This document shows positions 34,027 to 42,090 of a stretch of DNA of 64,000 bases, piece by piece; the stretch's first letter is position 1, and each line of letters opens with the position of its first letter. The stretch is from Candidatus Rokuibacteriota bacterium. GTDB taxonomy: Bacteria > Methylomirabilota > Methylomirabilia > Rokubacteriales > CSP1-6. The notes below the pieces were generated by a model that was not told the origin of the DNA, ran no database searches, and was given only the letters and a program-made list of their open reading frames with translations. The DNA lies in contig JACPIQ010000014.1 of the NCBI GenBank assembly GCA_016188005.1, positions 1 to 64,000 on the forward strand, in the 5' to 3' direction. The translations under genes and the position numbers were made by a program.

Positions 34027-34746
34027 GTGCTCCAGACCCGAGACGTCGTCACCTCCTACGGCATGATCCGGGCGCTCAAGGGCGTGAGCCTCAGGGTGGC
34101 GCCGGGCGAGATCACGTGCATCCTCGGTCCCAACGGCGCGGGCAAGACGACGCTGCTCTACACCATCGCCGGCATCCTCCGCCCCCGCAGTGGCTCCATC
34201 ACTTTCGAGGGGCGCGAGCTCGCCGGGCTGTCGGCCGACCGCGTCGTGACCCGCGGGATCTCGCTGGTGCCCGAGAATCGCCTGGTCTTTCCGCACATGA
34301 CCGTCCGCGACAACCTGGTCGCCGGCGCCTACGGCCGGCTCCGGCGCGAGCGTGCCGCGGTGGGGGTGGATGTCGAGAGCATGTTCGCCCGCTTCCCCAT
34401 CCTCGCCGCGCGCGCCCAGCAGCCGGCCGGGACGCTGTCCGGCGGCGAGCAGCAGATGCTGGCGGTGGCCCGCGCGCTCATGGCGCGCCCGCGCCTGCTC
34501 ATGATGGACGAGCCCTCGCTGGGGCTGGCGCCAATGATCGTCGAGCAGATCTTCGAGATCGTCGAACGGCTCAACCGGGAGGGCATCACGGTCCTCCTGG
34601 TGGAGCAGAACGCGCGCATGGCGCTCGGCATCGCCCACCGCGCCTACCTCCTCGAGCAGGGGCGCATCGCGCTGTCCGGGACCGCCGCCGAGGTGGCGGC
34701 CGACGCAGCGGTGAGCCGGGCCTACCTCGGCATCACGGGGAGATAG
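34027..34746 (+). CDS. livF: Branched-chain amino acid ABC transporter ATP-binding protein LivF
   Basis: The 239-residue ATPase starts at GTG 34027, three bases after livG. It has Walker A GPNGAGKTT, signature LSGGEQQMLAVARALMARP, Walker B LLMMDEPSLGLAP and switch LLVEQNARMAL, all canonical LivF. It is the only LivF in the cluster, so it may serve both permease sets. Confidence 0.94.
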   Translation: MLQTRDVVTSYGMIRALKGVSLRVAPGEITCILGPNGAGKTTLLYTIAGILRPRSGSITFEGRELAGLSADRVVTRGISLVPENRLVFPHMTVRDNLVAGAYGRLRRERAAVGVDVESMFARFPILAARAQQPAGTLSGGEQQMLAVARALMARPRLLMMDEPSLGLAPMIVEQIFEIVERLNREGITVLLVEQNARMALGIAHRAYLLEQGRIALSGTAAEVAADAAVSRAYLGITGR

Positions 34747-34753
34747 TCCGCCG

Positions 34754-35668
34754 GTGGTCGCGGGGCTCCTGACCGCGCTCCAGGCGCTGGTGGACGGGGT
34801 CATGCTGGGCGCGACCTACTCTCTCCTGGGCCTCGGCTTCACGCTCGTCTTCGGCGTGCTCCGCCGCGTCAACCTCGCCTTCGGCGCCATCATCCTCGTG
34901 GGGATCTACGCCGGCAGCCACTGGCACCTCGCCTCGGGCTCGCGCGCGGGCGTCCTGGCGCTGACGGTGACCGGCGCCATCGCGGCCGGCTTCTACGTCG
35001 AGCGCTGCGCGCTCCGGCCGCTGGCGGCCCAGCCGGCCGTCTCCTCGATGATCGCCACCTTTGCGGTGTGGATGCAGCTGCAGGAGGCGGTCTCGCTCCT
35101 CTCGGTGAGCCGGACCCTGCCCTATCCCGGGCCGGCGTGGCTGCCCACCGTCGAGGCGGGCCCCCTGCTCCTCCGGGCCGACGGCCTCGTCATGTGGAGC
35201 GGGGCCATGGCCATCATGCTGGCCCTGTTCGCCCTGCTCCGCCGCACCCGGCTGGGTCGTGCCATGCGCGCCGTGGCGGACTCGGCAGAGGGGGCGGCCC
35301 TCATGGGTGTCAACGTGCGGGCCGTCGGCACCGCGGCCTTCGTCGTGGCCTCCGCAGTGGGAGGCGCGGCGGGCGCGCTCATCGCGGGCAGCCAGCAGCA
35401 GGTCACGCCCTACTTCGGCCTCTGGGCCACCGTGAAGGGACTGACCGCGATGCTCCTCGGCGGGGCGGGCTCGCTCCCCGGCGCTGTGCTGGGAGGCCTC
35501 GTGCTGGGCGTCGCCGAGACGGAGACCCTGGCCCTCCTCGGCGGCCAGTGGCGCGATCTCGCCACCTCCGCGCTGCTCTTCCTCGTGGTGGCGTGGCGGA
35601 GCCGTGTCGCCCGGGTCCCGGTGGCCGGAAGGCCGGGCGTTCGATCCGTCGCGGAGGAGACCCTCTGA
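34754..35668 (+). CDS. livH: Branched-chain amino acid ABC transporter permease LivH (second copy of cluster)
   Basis: This 304-residue LivH-type permease starts at GTG 34754. Motifs are VDGVMLGATYSLLGLGFTLVFGVLRRVNLAFGAIILVGIY and VKGLTAMLLGGAGSLPGAVLGGLVLG. It lies seven bases after livF and begins a second permease set that continues with livM and livG. The last codons overlap the CTG start of the next gene. Confidence 0.91.
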   Translation: MVAGLLTALQALVDGVMLGATYSLLGLGFTLVFGVLRRVNLAFGAIILVGIYAGSHWHLASGSRAGVLALTVTGAIAAGFYVERCALRPLAAQPAVSSMIATFAVWMQLQEAVSLLSVSRTLPYPGPAWLPTVEAGPLLLRADGLVMWSGAMAIMLALFALLRRTRLGRAMRAVADSAEGAALMGVNVRAVGTAAFVVASAVGGAAGALIAGSQQQVTPYFGLWATVKGLTAMLLGGAGSLPGAVLGGLVLGVAETETLALLGGQWRDLATSALLFLVVAWRSRVARVPVAGRPGVRSVAEETL

Positions 35669-36564
35669 GCGACTACGCCGTCTCGCTCCTCGCGCGGATC
35701 GGGATCGAGGCCTTCGTCGCGCTCTCGGCGTACGTCCTCCTCCTGGTCGGCAGGATCTCCTTCGGCCAGCAGGCCTTCTTCGTGATCGGCGCGTATGCCG
35801 GCGGCCTCGCCACCGCCGTCTGCGGGATGCCGATGCCGGCCGGGGTGGCCATCGGTGCCGCGGCCGGGGCGCTGGGCGGCGCGCTCCTGGCCGCACCCAT
35901 GGCAGGCGCACGGGGGCTCGGCTTCGCGGCGGGAAGCCTCGCCTGGGGCGAGCTGGTCCGCGTGGCCCTGCTGGGCCTCCGCTTCCAGGTCCCGCTGGGA
36001 GGCGACCTGGTGGGGCCCGCGGGCCCCGACGGCTTCCGCGGCATCCGGGCGCTCTTCCTGAGCGGGCTCTCCCTGGGAGCGTACACGGCCGCCATCTGGG
36101 GGCTCCTGGCCGCCACGGCGCTGGCGCTGGCCTGGGTGATTCGCTCCCGGTGGGGCGAGGCGCTCCGCATGATCGGCGAGGACGAGAGCGCCGCCGCGGT
36201 GGTGGGCGTCCCGGTGCGCCGGGGGATCGCCTGGACGCTGGCGGCGGCCGGAGCGCTGGCGGGCCTCGGCGGGGCGCTCTTTGCCCACTACGCCACCTAC
36301 GTCGAGCCCGGCCATGCCGACGTGATGCTGGGAGTCCACAGCCTCGCCTACGGGCTCATCGGCGGCCTCGGCACCCCCCTGGGCCCCATCCTCGGCGTGG
36401 CCATGGACGTGGGCCTGCTCGAGTCCTTCCGCTTCCTCTCCGGCTACAGGATGATCATCTTCGGCGGGCTCCTCATGGGCTTCCTCGCGCTGAGACCGCG
36501 GGGCCTGCTCGACGAGGTCACCGTGCACCGGTTCGCGGGCTGGCTCCGGAGAAGGCGACGGTGA
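35665..36564 (+). CDS. livM: Branched-chain amino acid ABC transporter permease LivM (second copy), probable CTG start
   Basis: This LivM-type permease has 299 residues starting at CTG 35665. The CTG overlaps the preceding TGA as CTGA, mirroring the ATGA/GTGA overlaps elsewhere, and GGAGGAG lies 5 bases upstream. No ATG, GTG or TTG fits: the first in-frame methionine is at about residue 55. Motifs are LSAYVLLLVGRISFGQQAFFVIGAYAGG, GARGLGFAAGSLAWGELVR and MIGEDESAAAVVGVPV. Its partner is LivH at 34754. Confidence 0.88.
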   Translation: MSDYAVSLLARIGIEAFVALSAYVLLLVGRISFGQQAFFVIGAYAGGLATAVCGMPMPAGVAIGAAAGALGGALLAAPMAGARGLGFAAGSLAWGELVRVALLGLRFQVPLGGDLVGPAGPDGFRGIRALFLSGLSLGAYTAAIWGLLAATALALAWVIRSRWGEALRMIGEDESAAAVVGVPVRRGIAWTLAAAGALAGLGGALFAHYATYVEPGHADVMLGVHSLAYGLIGGLGTPLGPILGVAMDVGLLESFRFLSGYRMIIFGGLLMGFLALRPRGLLDEVTVHRFAGWLRRRRR

Positions 36565-37250
36565 CCCTCGCCGTGGAAGGCCTCAGCGTCCGCTTCGGCG
36601 CCACCGCCGCCCTGAGCGGCGTCGGGCTCTCGCTCGACGCCCCGGTCCTCCTCGGCCTCGTGGGGCCCAATGGCGCCGGCAAGACCACCCTCCTGGACGC
36701 CATCGGTGGACTCGTGCGGCCCGAGGCGGGGCGGATCCATCTCGACGGCGTCGAGCTCACGGCCCTCCCCCCCGATGCCGTGGCCCGGCTGGGCGTGGCC
36801 CGCACCTTCCAGTCCCCGCGCATCTTCACACGCATGACCGTGGAGGAGAACGTGCGGGCCGGGCGCAGCGTGGACCCGGGGCCCTGGCTCGCGGCCACGG
36901 GCCTCGACAGGCGGCGGCACGAGCTGGCCGCTGCGCTGGGCCCCGCCGAGGCGGGCCGGCTCGAGCTGGCACGCGCCCTGGCGGGCGAGCCCCATCTCCT
37001 CCTGCTCGACGAGCCCTGCGGCGGGCTCAATGCCACCGAGACCGAGGCGATGGTCACGCTCCTCCAGCGCGCTGCCGCGCCCGGCCGCGCCGTCATCCTC
37101 GTCGAGCACAAGCTCGGCGTCATCGGTCGGCTCTGCAAGCGGGTCGCCGTGCTCCACCTGGGCGAGAAGATCTTCGACGGCCCGTCGGGAGGCCTGCACA
37201 CCGACCCGCGGGTGCTGGAGGCCTATCTCGGGGGGAGGCGGGCCCCGTGA
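36561..37250 (+). CDS. livG: LivG-type ABC ATP-binding protein with degenerate signature motif (second copy)
   Basis: The 229-residue ATPase starts at GTG 36561 (GTGA overlap). Walker A GPNGAGKTT, Q-loop FQSPRIFTRMTV, Walker B LLLLDEPCGGLN and H-loop LVEHKLGVI are intact. The signature, normally L-S-x-G-E-Q/Q-R-R-L-E, reads LGPAEAGRLELARAL, so the Ser and the Gly-Glu/Gln core are lost. The helical region is about 20 residues shorter than in the LivG copies at 18662 and 33274. It might form an asymmetric ATPase with LivF 34027 or be a less active paralogue. Confidence 0.88.
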   Translation: MTLAVEGLSVRFGATAALSGVGLSLDAPVLLGLVGPNGAGKTTLLDAIGGLVRPEAGRIHLDGVELTALPPDAVARLGVARTFQSPRIFTRMTVEENVRAGRSVDPGPWLAATGLDRRRHELAAALGPAEAGRLELARALAGEPHLLLLDEPCGGLNATETEAMVTLLQRAAAPGRAVILVEHKLGVIGRLCKRVAVLHLGEKIFDGPSGGLHTDPRVLEAYLGGRRAP

Positions 37251-37609
37251 GGGCAAGGCTCCTCGTCCTGGCAATGCTGGCAACTGGCTGCGCCCCGCCG
37301 CCGCCCCAGTCCGTGGCCGTCTCCGTCTCCTGCGCCCCGGAAGGGCACGCCCTGCGGCAGGTCTGCATGCTCAGGATCACGGACCGCGCCACCGGGGCGC
37401 CCGTCCCGGGCGCCGCCGTGACGCTCTCCGCCGACATGCCCAGCATGCCGCTGGCCCACAGCGTCCCCGGCGTCCGGGCCGCTCCGGTGGCGGAACCGGG
37501 GATGTACCGGGGCGCCCTCGAGCTCGAGATGAAGGGTCGCTGGGTCGTGGCCGTGCGCATCGAGGCCCCGGTGAGCGATCAGGTCACCCACACCCTCGAC
37601 ATCGAGTAG
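37247..37609 (+). CDS. Small lipoprotein with YtkA/FixH-like domain
   Basis: The 120-residue protein starts at GTG 37247 overlapping the livG stop. A lipobox LATGC (about residues 11-15) predicts lipid modification. The rest is a beta-sandwich resembling the YtkA-like domain: ITDRATGAPVPGAAVTLSADMPSM and then MYRGALELEMKGRWVVAVRI. Such proteins are sometimes linked to copper or respiratory enzymes. Its place at the end of a liv cluster gives no clear role; it may be a periplasmic accessory. Confidence 0.72.
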   Translation: MRARLLVLAMLATGCAPPPPQSVAVSVSCAPEGHALRQVCMLRITDRATGAPVPGAAVTLSADMPSMPLAHSVPGVRAAPVAEPGMYRGALELEMKGRWVVAVRIEAPVSDQVTHTLDIE

Positions 37610-37794
37610 GAGGCCGCTGAAAAAGGCCCATCCGCGGCGCTGGCGCGGGGAAGCGCTTGACGCGGAGCCTCTTTGGGCAGATCCTCTGGCGGGTCGAGGA
37701 GCGCGCCGGGACCGACGGGGCGGTCCACGAGGAAGCGAGACGACGAGCGGGCGTGAGGCTCGGGGCCGAGCGCTTTCCATAAGGAGGAACGGGC

Positions 37795-39024
37795 ATGGCG
37801 ACCAACCTGACTCCCTGGCAGACGGATCGGTGGTTCGTGAGCCCCTGGAACTTCGACCACGAGGTGATGCAGGGGACGCAGTTCCCGAAGCGGGTGAAGT
37901 TCCACGACGTGTGCCTGCGGGACGGCGAGCAGCAGGCCGGCGTGGAGTTCACCCCGGCCGAGAAGGTCCGCCTCGCCACGATGCTCGCCGAGGCGGGGGT
38001 GCACCGGATCGAGGCCGGCATGCCGGCCGTCTCCCCGGCGGATGCGCGAGCCATCAAGGAGATGGTGAAGCGGAAGCTGCCCGCCGAGATCTTCGCCTTC
38101 TCCCGCTGCATGAAGGAGGACGTGAAGCGGTCGGTGGACACCGGCGTGAAGGGCATTGTGATGGAGGTCCCTTCCAGCGAGCACATCATCCAGTACGCCT
38201 ACAAGTGGACACTCGATCACGCGATCGAGACCAGCATCGAGGCCACACAGTACGCCAAGTCGCAGGGCCTCTACGTGGTGTTCTTCCCGATCGACGCCTC
38301 CCGGGCCGAGATGAGCTGGTACCTGAAGATCATCGAGCAGGTGGCCACCCAGGGGCACATGGACGCCCTCGCCCTGGTGGACACCTTCGGCGTGCTGTCG
38401 CCGCACGCCGTCCGCTACTTCGTGCGCCACACCCGCGAGCGGATCAAGAAGCCCCTGGAGACCCACTTCCACATGGACTTCGGCATGGGCGTGGCCAACA
38501 CGCTGATCGCAGTGGCGGAGGGCGCGGAGATGATCCACTCCACCATCTCCGGCATCGGGGAGCGCGCGGGGAATGCGCCCACCGAGGACACACTCCTGGC
38601 GCTGCTCACCATGTACGGGGTCGACACGGGCATCAAGACCGAGCGCCTCACCAAGCTGTCGCGGTACGTGCGCAAGATTGCCGGGCTCGCGATGCCCTCG
38701 AACCGGCAGATCGTGGGGGACATGCTCTTCGACATCGAGTCCGGGATCATCGCCAGCTGGTACAGGAACGCGGGCAAGGAGCACTTCCTGGAAGTGTTCC
38801 CGTTCCACCCGAAGCTGGTGGGACAGCGGATGCCGCGCGTGGTGCTGGGAAAGAACAGCGGCCTGGATTCCATCCGGATGCACCTGGAGCGGATCCGCGT
38901 CAAGGCCACCGAGGACCAGGTCAACGACATCCTCGCGCGGGTCAAGACCGCCTCCCTGCAGAAGAAGGGCCTCCTCGACGACAGGGAGTTCCGCCGGATC
39001 GTGAAGCAGGTCGTGCGCCCATGA
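37795..39024 (+). CDS. HMGL-family enzyme (2-isopropylmalate/homocitrate synthase-like)
   Basis: The 409-residue protein has the DRE-TIM barrel of the HMG-CoA lyase-like family: FHDVCLRDGEQQAGVEFTPAEKVRLA (about residues 36-61) with the Arg-Asp-Gly-x-Gln catalytic motif, metal-binding HFHMDFGMGVANT, and GIGERAGNAPTEDTLLALL. It lacks the regulatory domain of true LeuA. It would condense an acyl-CoA with an oxo acid or cleave the reverse product. Coupling by ATGA to a FAH-family gene suggests catabolism of a C-C-linked acid. AAGGAGGA precedes the ATG. The 185 bases upstream hold only short palindromes. Confidence 0.88.
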   Translation: MATNLTPWQTDRWFVSPWNFDHEVMQGTQFPKRVKFHDVCLRDGEQQAGVEFTPAEKVRLATMLAEAGVHRIEAGMPAVSPADARAIKEMVKRKLPAEIFAFSRCMKEDVKRSVDTGVKGIVMEVPSSEHIIQYAYKWTLDHAIETSIEATQYAKSQGLYVVFFPIDASRAEMSWYLKIIEQVATQGHMDALALVDTFGVLSPHAVRYFVRHTRERIKKPLETHFHMDFGMGVANTLIAVAEGAEMIHSTISGIGERAGNAPTEDTLLALLTMYGVDTGIKTERLTKLSRYVRKIAGLAMPSNRQIVGDMLFDIESGIIASWYRNAGKEHFLEVFPFHPKLVGQRMPRVVLGKNSGLDSIRMHLERIRVKATEDQVNDILARVKTASLQKKGLLDDREFRRIVKQVVRP

Positions 39025-39950
39025 AGCTCGTGCGCTTCTCCCAGAATGGTCGTGCCCCCCGCCTCGGGTGCTTCATGGGCCCGGAGCGCGTCGCGGACCT
39101 GGCCGCGAGCTGCGCCGCCTACCTCGCCGACAAGGGCGTGGTCCGCGCCGGGGCCATCGCCGCGGCGCTGTTCCCGCAGAGCACGCGCGGCTTCCTCGAG
39201 GGCGGCGTGGCCACCCAGGAGATGCTCGCGCAGATGATCGACGCGACGCAGGCGGGACGCTTCGACCCGGTGTCCCACCCGGCCGGCTCGGTCCGCCTCC
39301 ATGCGCCCATCGCGGACCCCGGCAAGTTCATCTGCATCGGCCTCAACTACAGGGACCACGCCGCCGAGGGGGGCAACCCCCTGCCCAAGCAGCCGCCGAT
39401 CTTCCCCAAGTGGGCCAACGCCATCCTCGACCCGGGTGAGCCCATCCTGAGGCCGCGCGGCGAGACCAGGCTCGACTGGGAGGTGGAGCTGGGCGTCGTC
39501 ATCGGGCGCACCGCCCGACACGTGCCGCGGGCGCAGGCCCTCGAGCACGTCTACGGCTACACCATCGTCAACGACGCGAGCGCGCGCGACTTCCAGTTCC
39601 ACACGAGCCAGTGGGCCTCGGGCAAGATCGCCGACACGCTGGCGCCGGTGGGCCCGTACATCGCGGACCGCGCCGAGATCCCCGACCCGAACGTGCTCGA
39701 GCTCAAGACCTGGGTCAACGGCACCCTCATGCAGGACGGGACCACGCGGAACTTCATCTTCGACGTCGGCTACCTCATCGAGTACCTGTCGAGCATCATG
39801 ACGCTGGACCCGGGAGACCTCATCGCCACGGGCACTCCCGCCGGGGTCGGCTTCTCGCGCAAGCCGCCCATCGTGCTCGCGCCCGGCGACACGGTGCGGC
39901 TCGAGATCACCGGGCTCGGCGTCCTCGAGAACCCGGTGAAGGACGCCTGA
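39021..39950 (+). CDS. Fumarylacetoacetate hydrolase (FAH)-family protein
   Basis: The 309-residue enzyme has the FAH C-terminal catalytic domain: ICIGLNYRDHAAE, the metal-ligand motif DWEVELGVVIGR, YTIVNDASARD, and IATGTPAGVGFSRKPP. Members hydrolyse or isomerise 2,4-dioxo or related acids, often in aromatic degradation, using a divalent metal. The ATG overlaps the stop of the HMGL-family gene, so the two probably act in one pathway. Confidence 0.92.
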   Translation: MKLVRFSQNGRAPRLGCFMGPERVADLAASCAAYLADKGVVRAGAIAAALFPQSTRGFLEGGVATQEMLAQMIDATQAGRFDPVSHPAGSVRLHAPIADPGKFICIGLNYRDHAAEGGNPLPKQPPIFPKWANAILDPGEPILRPRGETRLDWEVELGVVIGRTARHVPRAQALEHVYGYTIVNDASARDFQFHTSQWASGKIADTLAPVGPYIADRAEIPDPNVLELKTWVNGTLMQDGTTRNFIFDVGYLIEYLSSIMTLDPGDLIATGTPAGVGFSRKPPIVLAPGDTVRLEITGLGVLENPVKDA

Positions 39951-39963
39951 GCCGGGGCGCGCC

Positions 39964-41166
39964 ATGGACCTCGACCTGCTGCGAACGCTCGTGGTGGGTC
40001 ACTCCACGAAGATCGTGCTGTGCTCGCTGGACGGCCTGGGCGGCCTGCCCCGCCCCGGGACCACCCAGAGCGAGCTGGCGTCCGCGCGCCTCCCGAACCT
40101 CCACGCGCTGGCGGCGCGCTCGGCCTGCGGGCTGATCCGCCACGTGGGCCCGGGCATCACGCCCGGCAGCGGGCCCGGGCACCTCGGGCTCTTCGGCTAC
40201 GATCCGCTGCGCTATCCCGTGGGCCGCGGCGTGCTCGAGGCGCTCGGCATCGACTTCGCGCTGCGCCCGGGCGACGTCGCGGCGCGGGGAAACTTCTGCA
40301 GCGTCGATGGCGGGGGCCGCATCACCGACCGCCGCGCCGGACGGATCCAGACCGAGGTGTGCGCGCGCCTCGTGGAGCGGCTACGCCAGATCCGTCTGAA
40401 GGGCGTCGAGGTGCTGGTGGAGCCGGTCAAGGAACACCGCTTCGTCCTCGTGCTGCGGGGACCGGGCCTCTCCGGCCGGCTCTCCGAGACCGACCCGCAG
40501 GGGCTCGGCGTCCCGGCGCTCGAGGCCCGCGCGCTCGGGCCCGAGGCCGAGAAGACCGCCGCCCTCGTGAACCGCTTCGTGGCGGCCGCGCGCCCGCTCC
40601 TGGCGGACGCGGCTCCGGCGAACATGCTGCTGCTGCGGGGCTTCGACAGCCAGCCCGCGCTGCCCCGCTTCCCCGAGGTCTTCGGCCTCAGGGCGGCCGC
40701 CGTCGCCGCCTACCCCATGTACCGGGGACTGGCGCGCCTCGTGGGGATGGAGGTGCTCGCGACGGGGAGCACCCTCGCCGACGAGGTCGCCACGCTACGG
40801 GAGCACTGGAGCGCTCACGACTTCTTCTTCCTGCACTACAAGGACACGGACAAGGCCGGCGAGGACGGCGACTTCGACGCCAAGGTCGCGGCGCTGGAGC
40901 GCTTCGACGCGCGCCTGCCCGACATCCTCGCGCTCGGGCCCGACGTGCTCGTGGTCTCCGGGGATCACGCGACCCCTTCCATTCTCAAGGGGCACGGCTG
41001 GCAGCCGGTGCCGACGCTCATCTGGAGCGAGTACTGCGGCGCCGACCCTGTCAGGCACTTCACCGAACGGGCCTGTGCGGCCGGGACCCTGGGGCTCCTG
41101 CCCGCGCAGGATCTCATGCCGCTTGTGATGGCCAACGCCCTCCGGCTCACGAAGTTCGGAGCCTGA
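39964..41166 (+). CDS. apgM: Cofactor-independent phosphoglycerate mutase, archaeal type (ApgM)
   Basis: The 400-residue alkaline-phosphatase-superfamily enzyme interconverts 2- and 3-phosphoglycerate. The metal-binding core is visible as CSLDGLGGLP (about 20-29), GPGITPGSGPGHLGLFGYDP with the nucleophile Ser, DTDKAGEDGD and VVSGDHATPS. The length fits the approximately 400-residue archaeal/bacterial ApgM family rather than the larger GpmI. It is a glycolytic housekeeping gene placed among unrelated genes. Confidence 0.92.
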   Translation: MDLDLLRTLVVGHSTKIVLCSLDGLGGLPRPGTTQSELASARLPNLHALAARSACGLIRHVGPGITPGSGPGHLGLFGYDPLRYPVGRGVLEALGIDFALRPGDVAARGNFCSVDGGGRITDRRAGRIQTEVCARLVERLRQIRLKGVEVLVEPVKEHRFVLVLRGPGLSGRLSETDPQGLGVPALEARALGPEAEKTAALVNRFVAAARPLLADAAPANMLLLRGFDSQPALPRFPEVFGLRAAAVAAYPMYRGLARLVGMEVLATGSTLADEVATLREHWSAHDFFFLHYKDTDKAGEDGDFDAKVAALERFDARLPDILALGPDVLVVSGDHATPSILKGHGWQPVPTLIWSEYCGADPVRHFTERACAAGTLGLLPAQDLMPLVMANALRLTKFGA

Positions 41167-41184
41167 ACGCCCGGCGGCACGCCC

Positions 41185-42012
41185 ATGCTGCGCCAGAGAT
41201 CGGGTTCCAGCCTCTGCTACGCCTGCGGCAAGCTCAACCGGGTCGACGCGGCCGTGTGCTTCTACTGCGGCAGGAGGAACCCCGGGCTCTGGGGATTCGG
41301 CCCCTGGCTCGGGCGGCTCGCCGGCCGGCTGGACTTCGCTCGCATCGTCACCGTGGTCTGCGTCGCGGCGTATGCCGCCGCGATCCTGCTGGATCCGGCC
41401 GCCGCCCTGCGTCCCCGGGGCCTCTTCGATCTCCTGTCGCCGAGCGGGGCGGCGCTCCTGGCGCTGGGCATGACGGGGGCCTACCCCTGGCAGCTGGGGC
41501 ACTGGTGGACACTGCTCACGGCCGCGTACCTGCACGGCAGCCTGCTGCACATCGCCTTCAACCTGCTCTGGATCCACCAGCTAGCCCCGGCCGTCGAGGA
41601 AGTGTACGGGCGCTCCCGCCTCGTCCTGATCTTCACGGGGGGCGGGGTGCTCGGCTTCGTGCTCTCCAACTGGGCCGGCGTGGGCACGACCATCGGCGCC
41701 TCGGGAGCGGTGTTCGGGCTGCTCGGCGCCATGGCGGCCTACGGCCGGAGCCGCGGGGGCCTCTTCGGGATGGCGGTGTTCCGCCAGTACTGGCAGTGGG
41801 CCGTGATCCTCTTCATCATGGGCTTCCTCATGCCCGGGGTGAACAACTTCGCCCATGCGGGAGGCTTCGTCGGCGGCTACCTGGCGGCCCTCGCCCTCGG
41901 CCACGGCGACGGGCGCGTGGAGCGGGGAATGCACGCCCTCGCGGCCGCCGCGGTCGTGGCCCTCACGGCGCTGGCCTTCGCCCTCGCAATCTGGACATCC
42001 CTCGGGGCATGA
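41185..42012 (+). CDS. Rhomboid-family intramembrane serine protease with N-terminal zinc ribbon
   Basis: The 275-residue protein opens with a zinc-ribbon CYACGKLNRVDAAVCFYCGRRN (four Cys, residues 10-30) and then has six or seven membrane segments. The rhomboid active site is seen as GASGAVFGLLG (Ser) and NFAHAGGFVGG (His), with HIAFNLLWIHQLAP in the first half. Rhomboids cut transmembrane proteins within the membrane. The substrate is unknown. It is followed 78 bp later by the ion transporter gene. Confidence 0.92.
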   Translation: MLRQRSGSSLCYACGKLNRVDAAVCFYCGRRNPGLWGFGPWLGRLAGRLDFARIVTVVCVAAYAAAILLDPAAALRPRGLFDLLSPSGAALLALGMTGAYPWQLGHWWTLLTAAYLHGSLLHIAFNLLWIHQLAPAVEEVYGRSRLVLIFTGGGVLGFVLSNWAGVGTTIGASGAVFGLLGAMAAYGRSRGGLFGMAVFRQYWQWAVILFIMGFLMPGVNNFAHAGGFVGGYLAALALGHGDGRVERGMHALAAAAVVALTALAFALAIWTSLGA

Positions 42013-42090
42013 CCCCGGGGGCCCGGAGGTGCTCTCGATGACAGCTGCGTACTCCACCACACGGCCCCGGCGCGGGGCCCCCGGCGCTCC

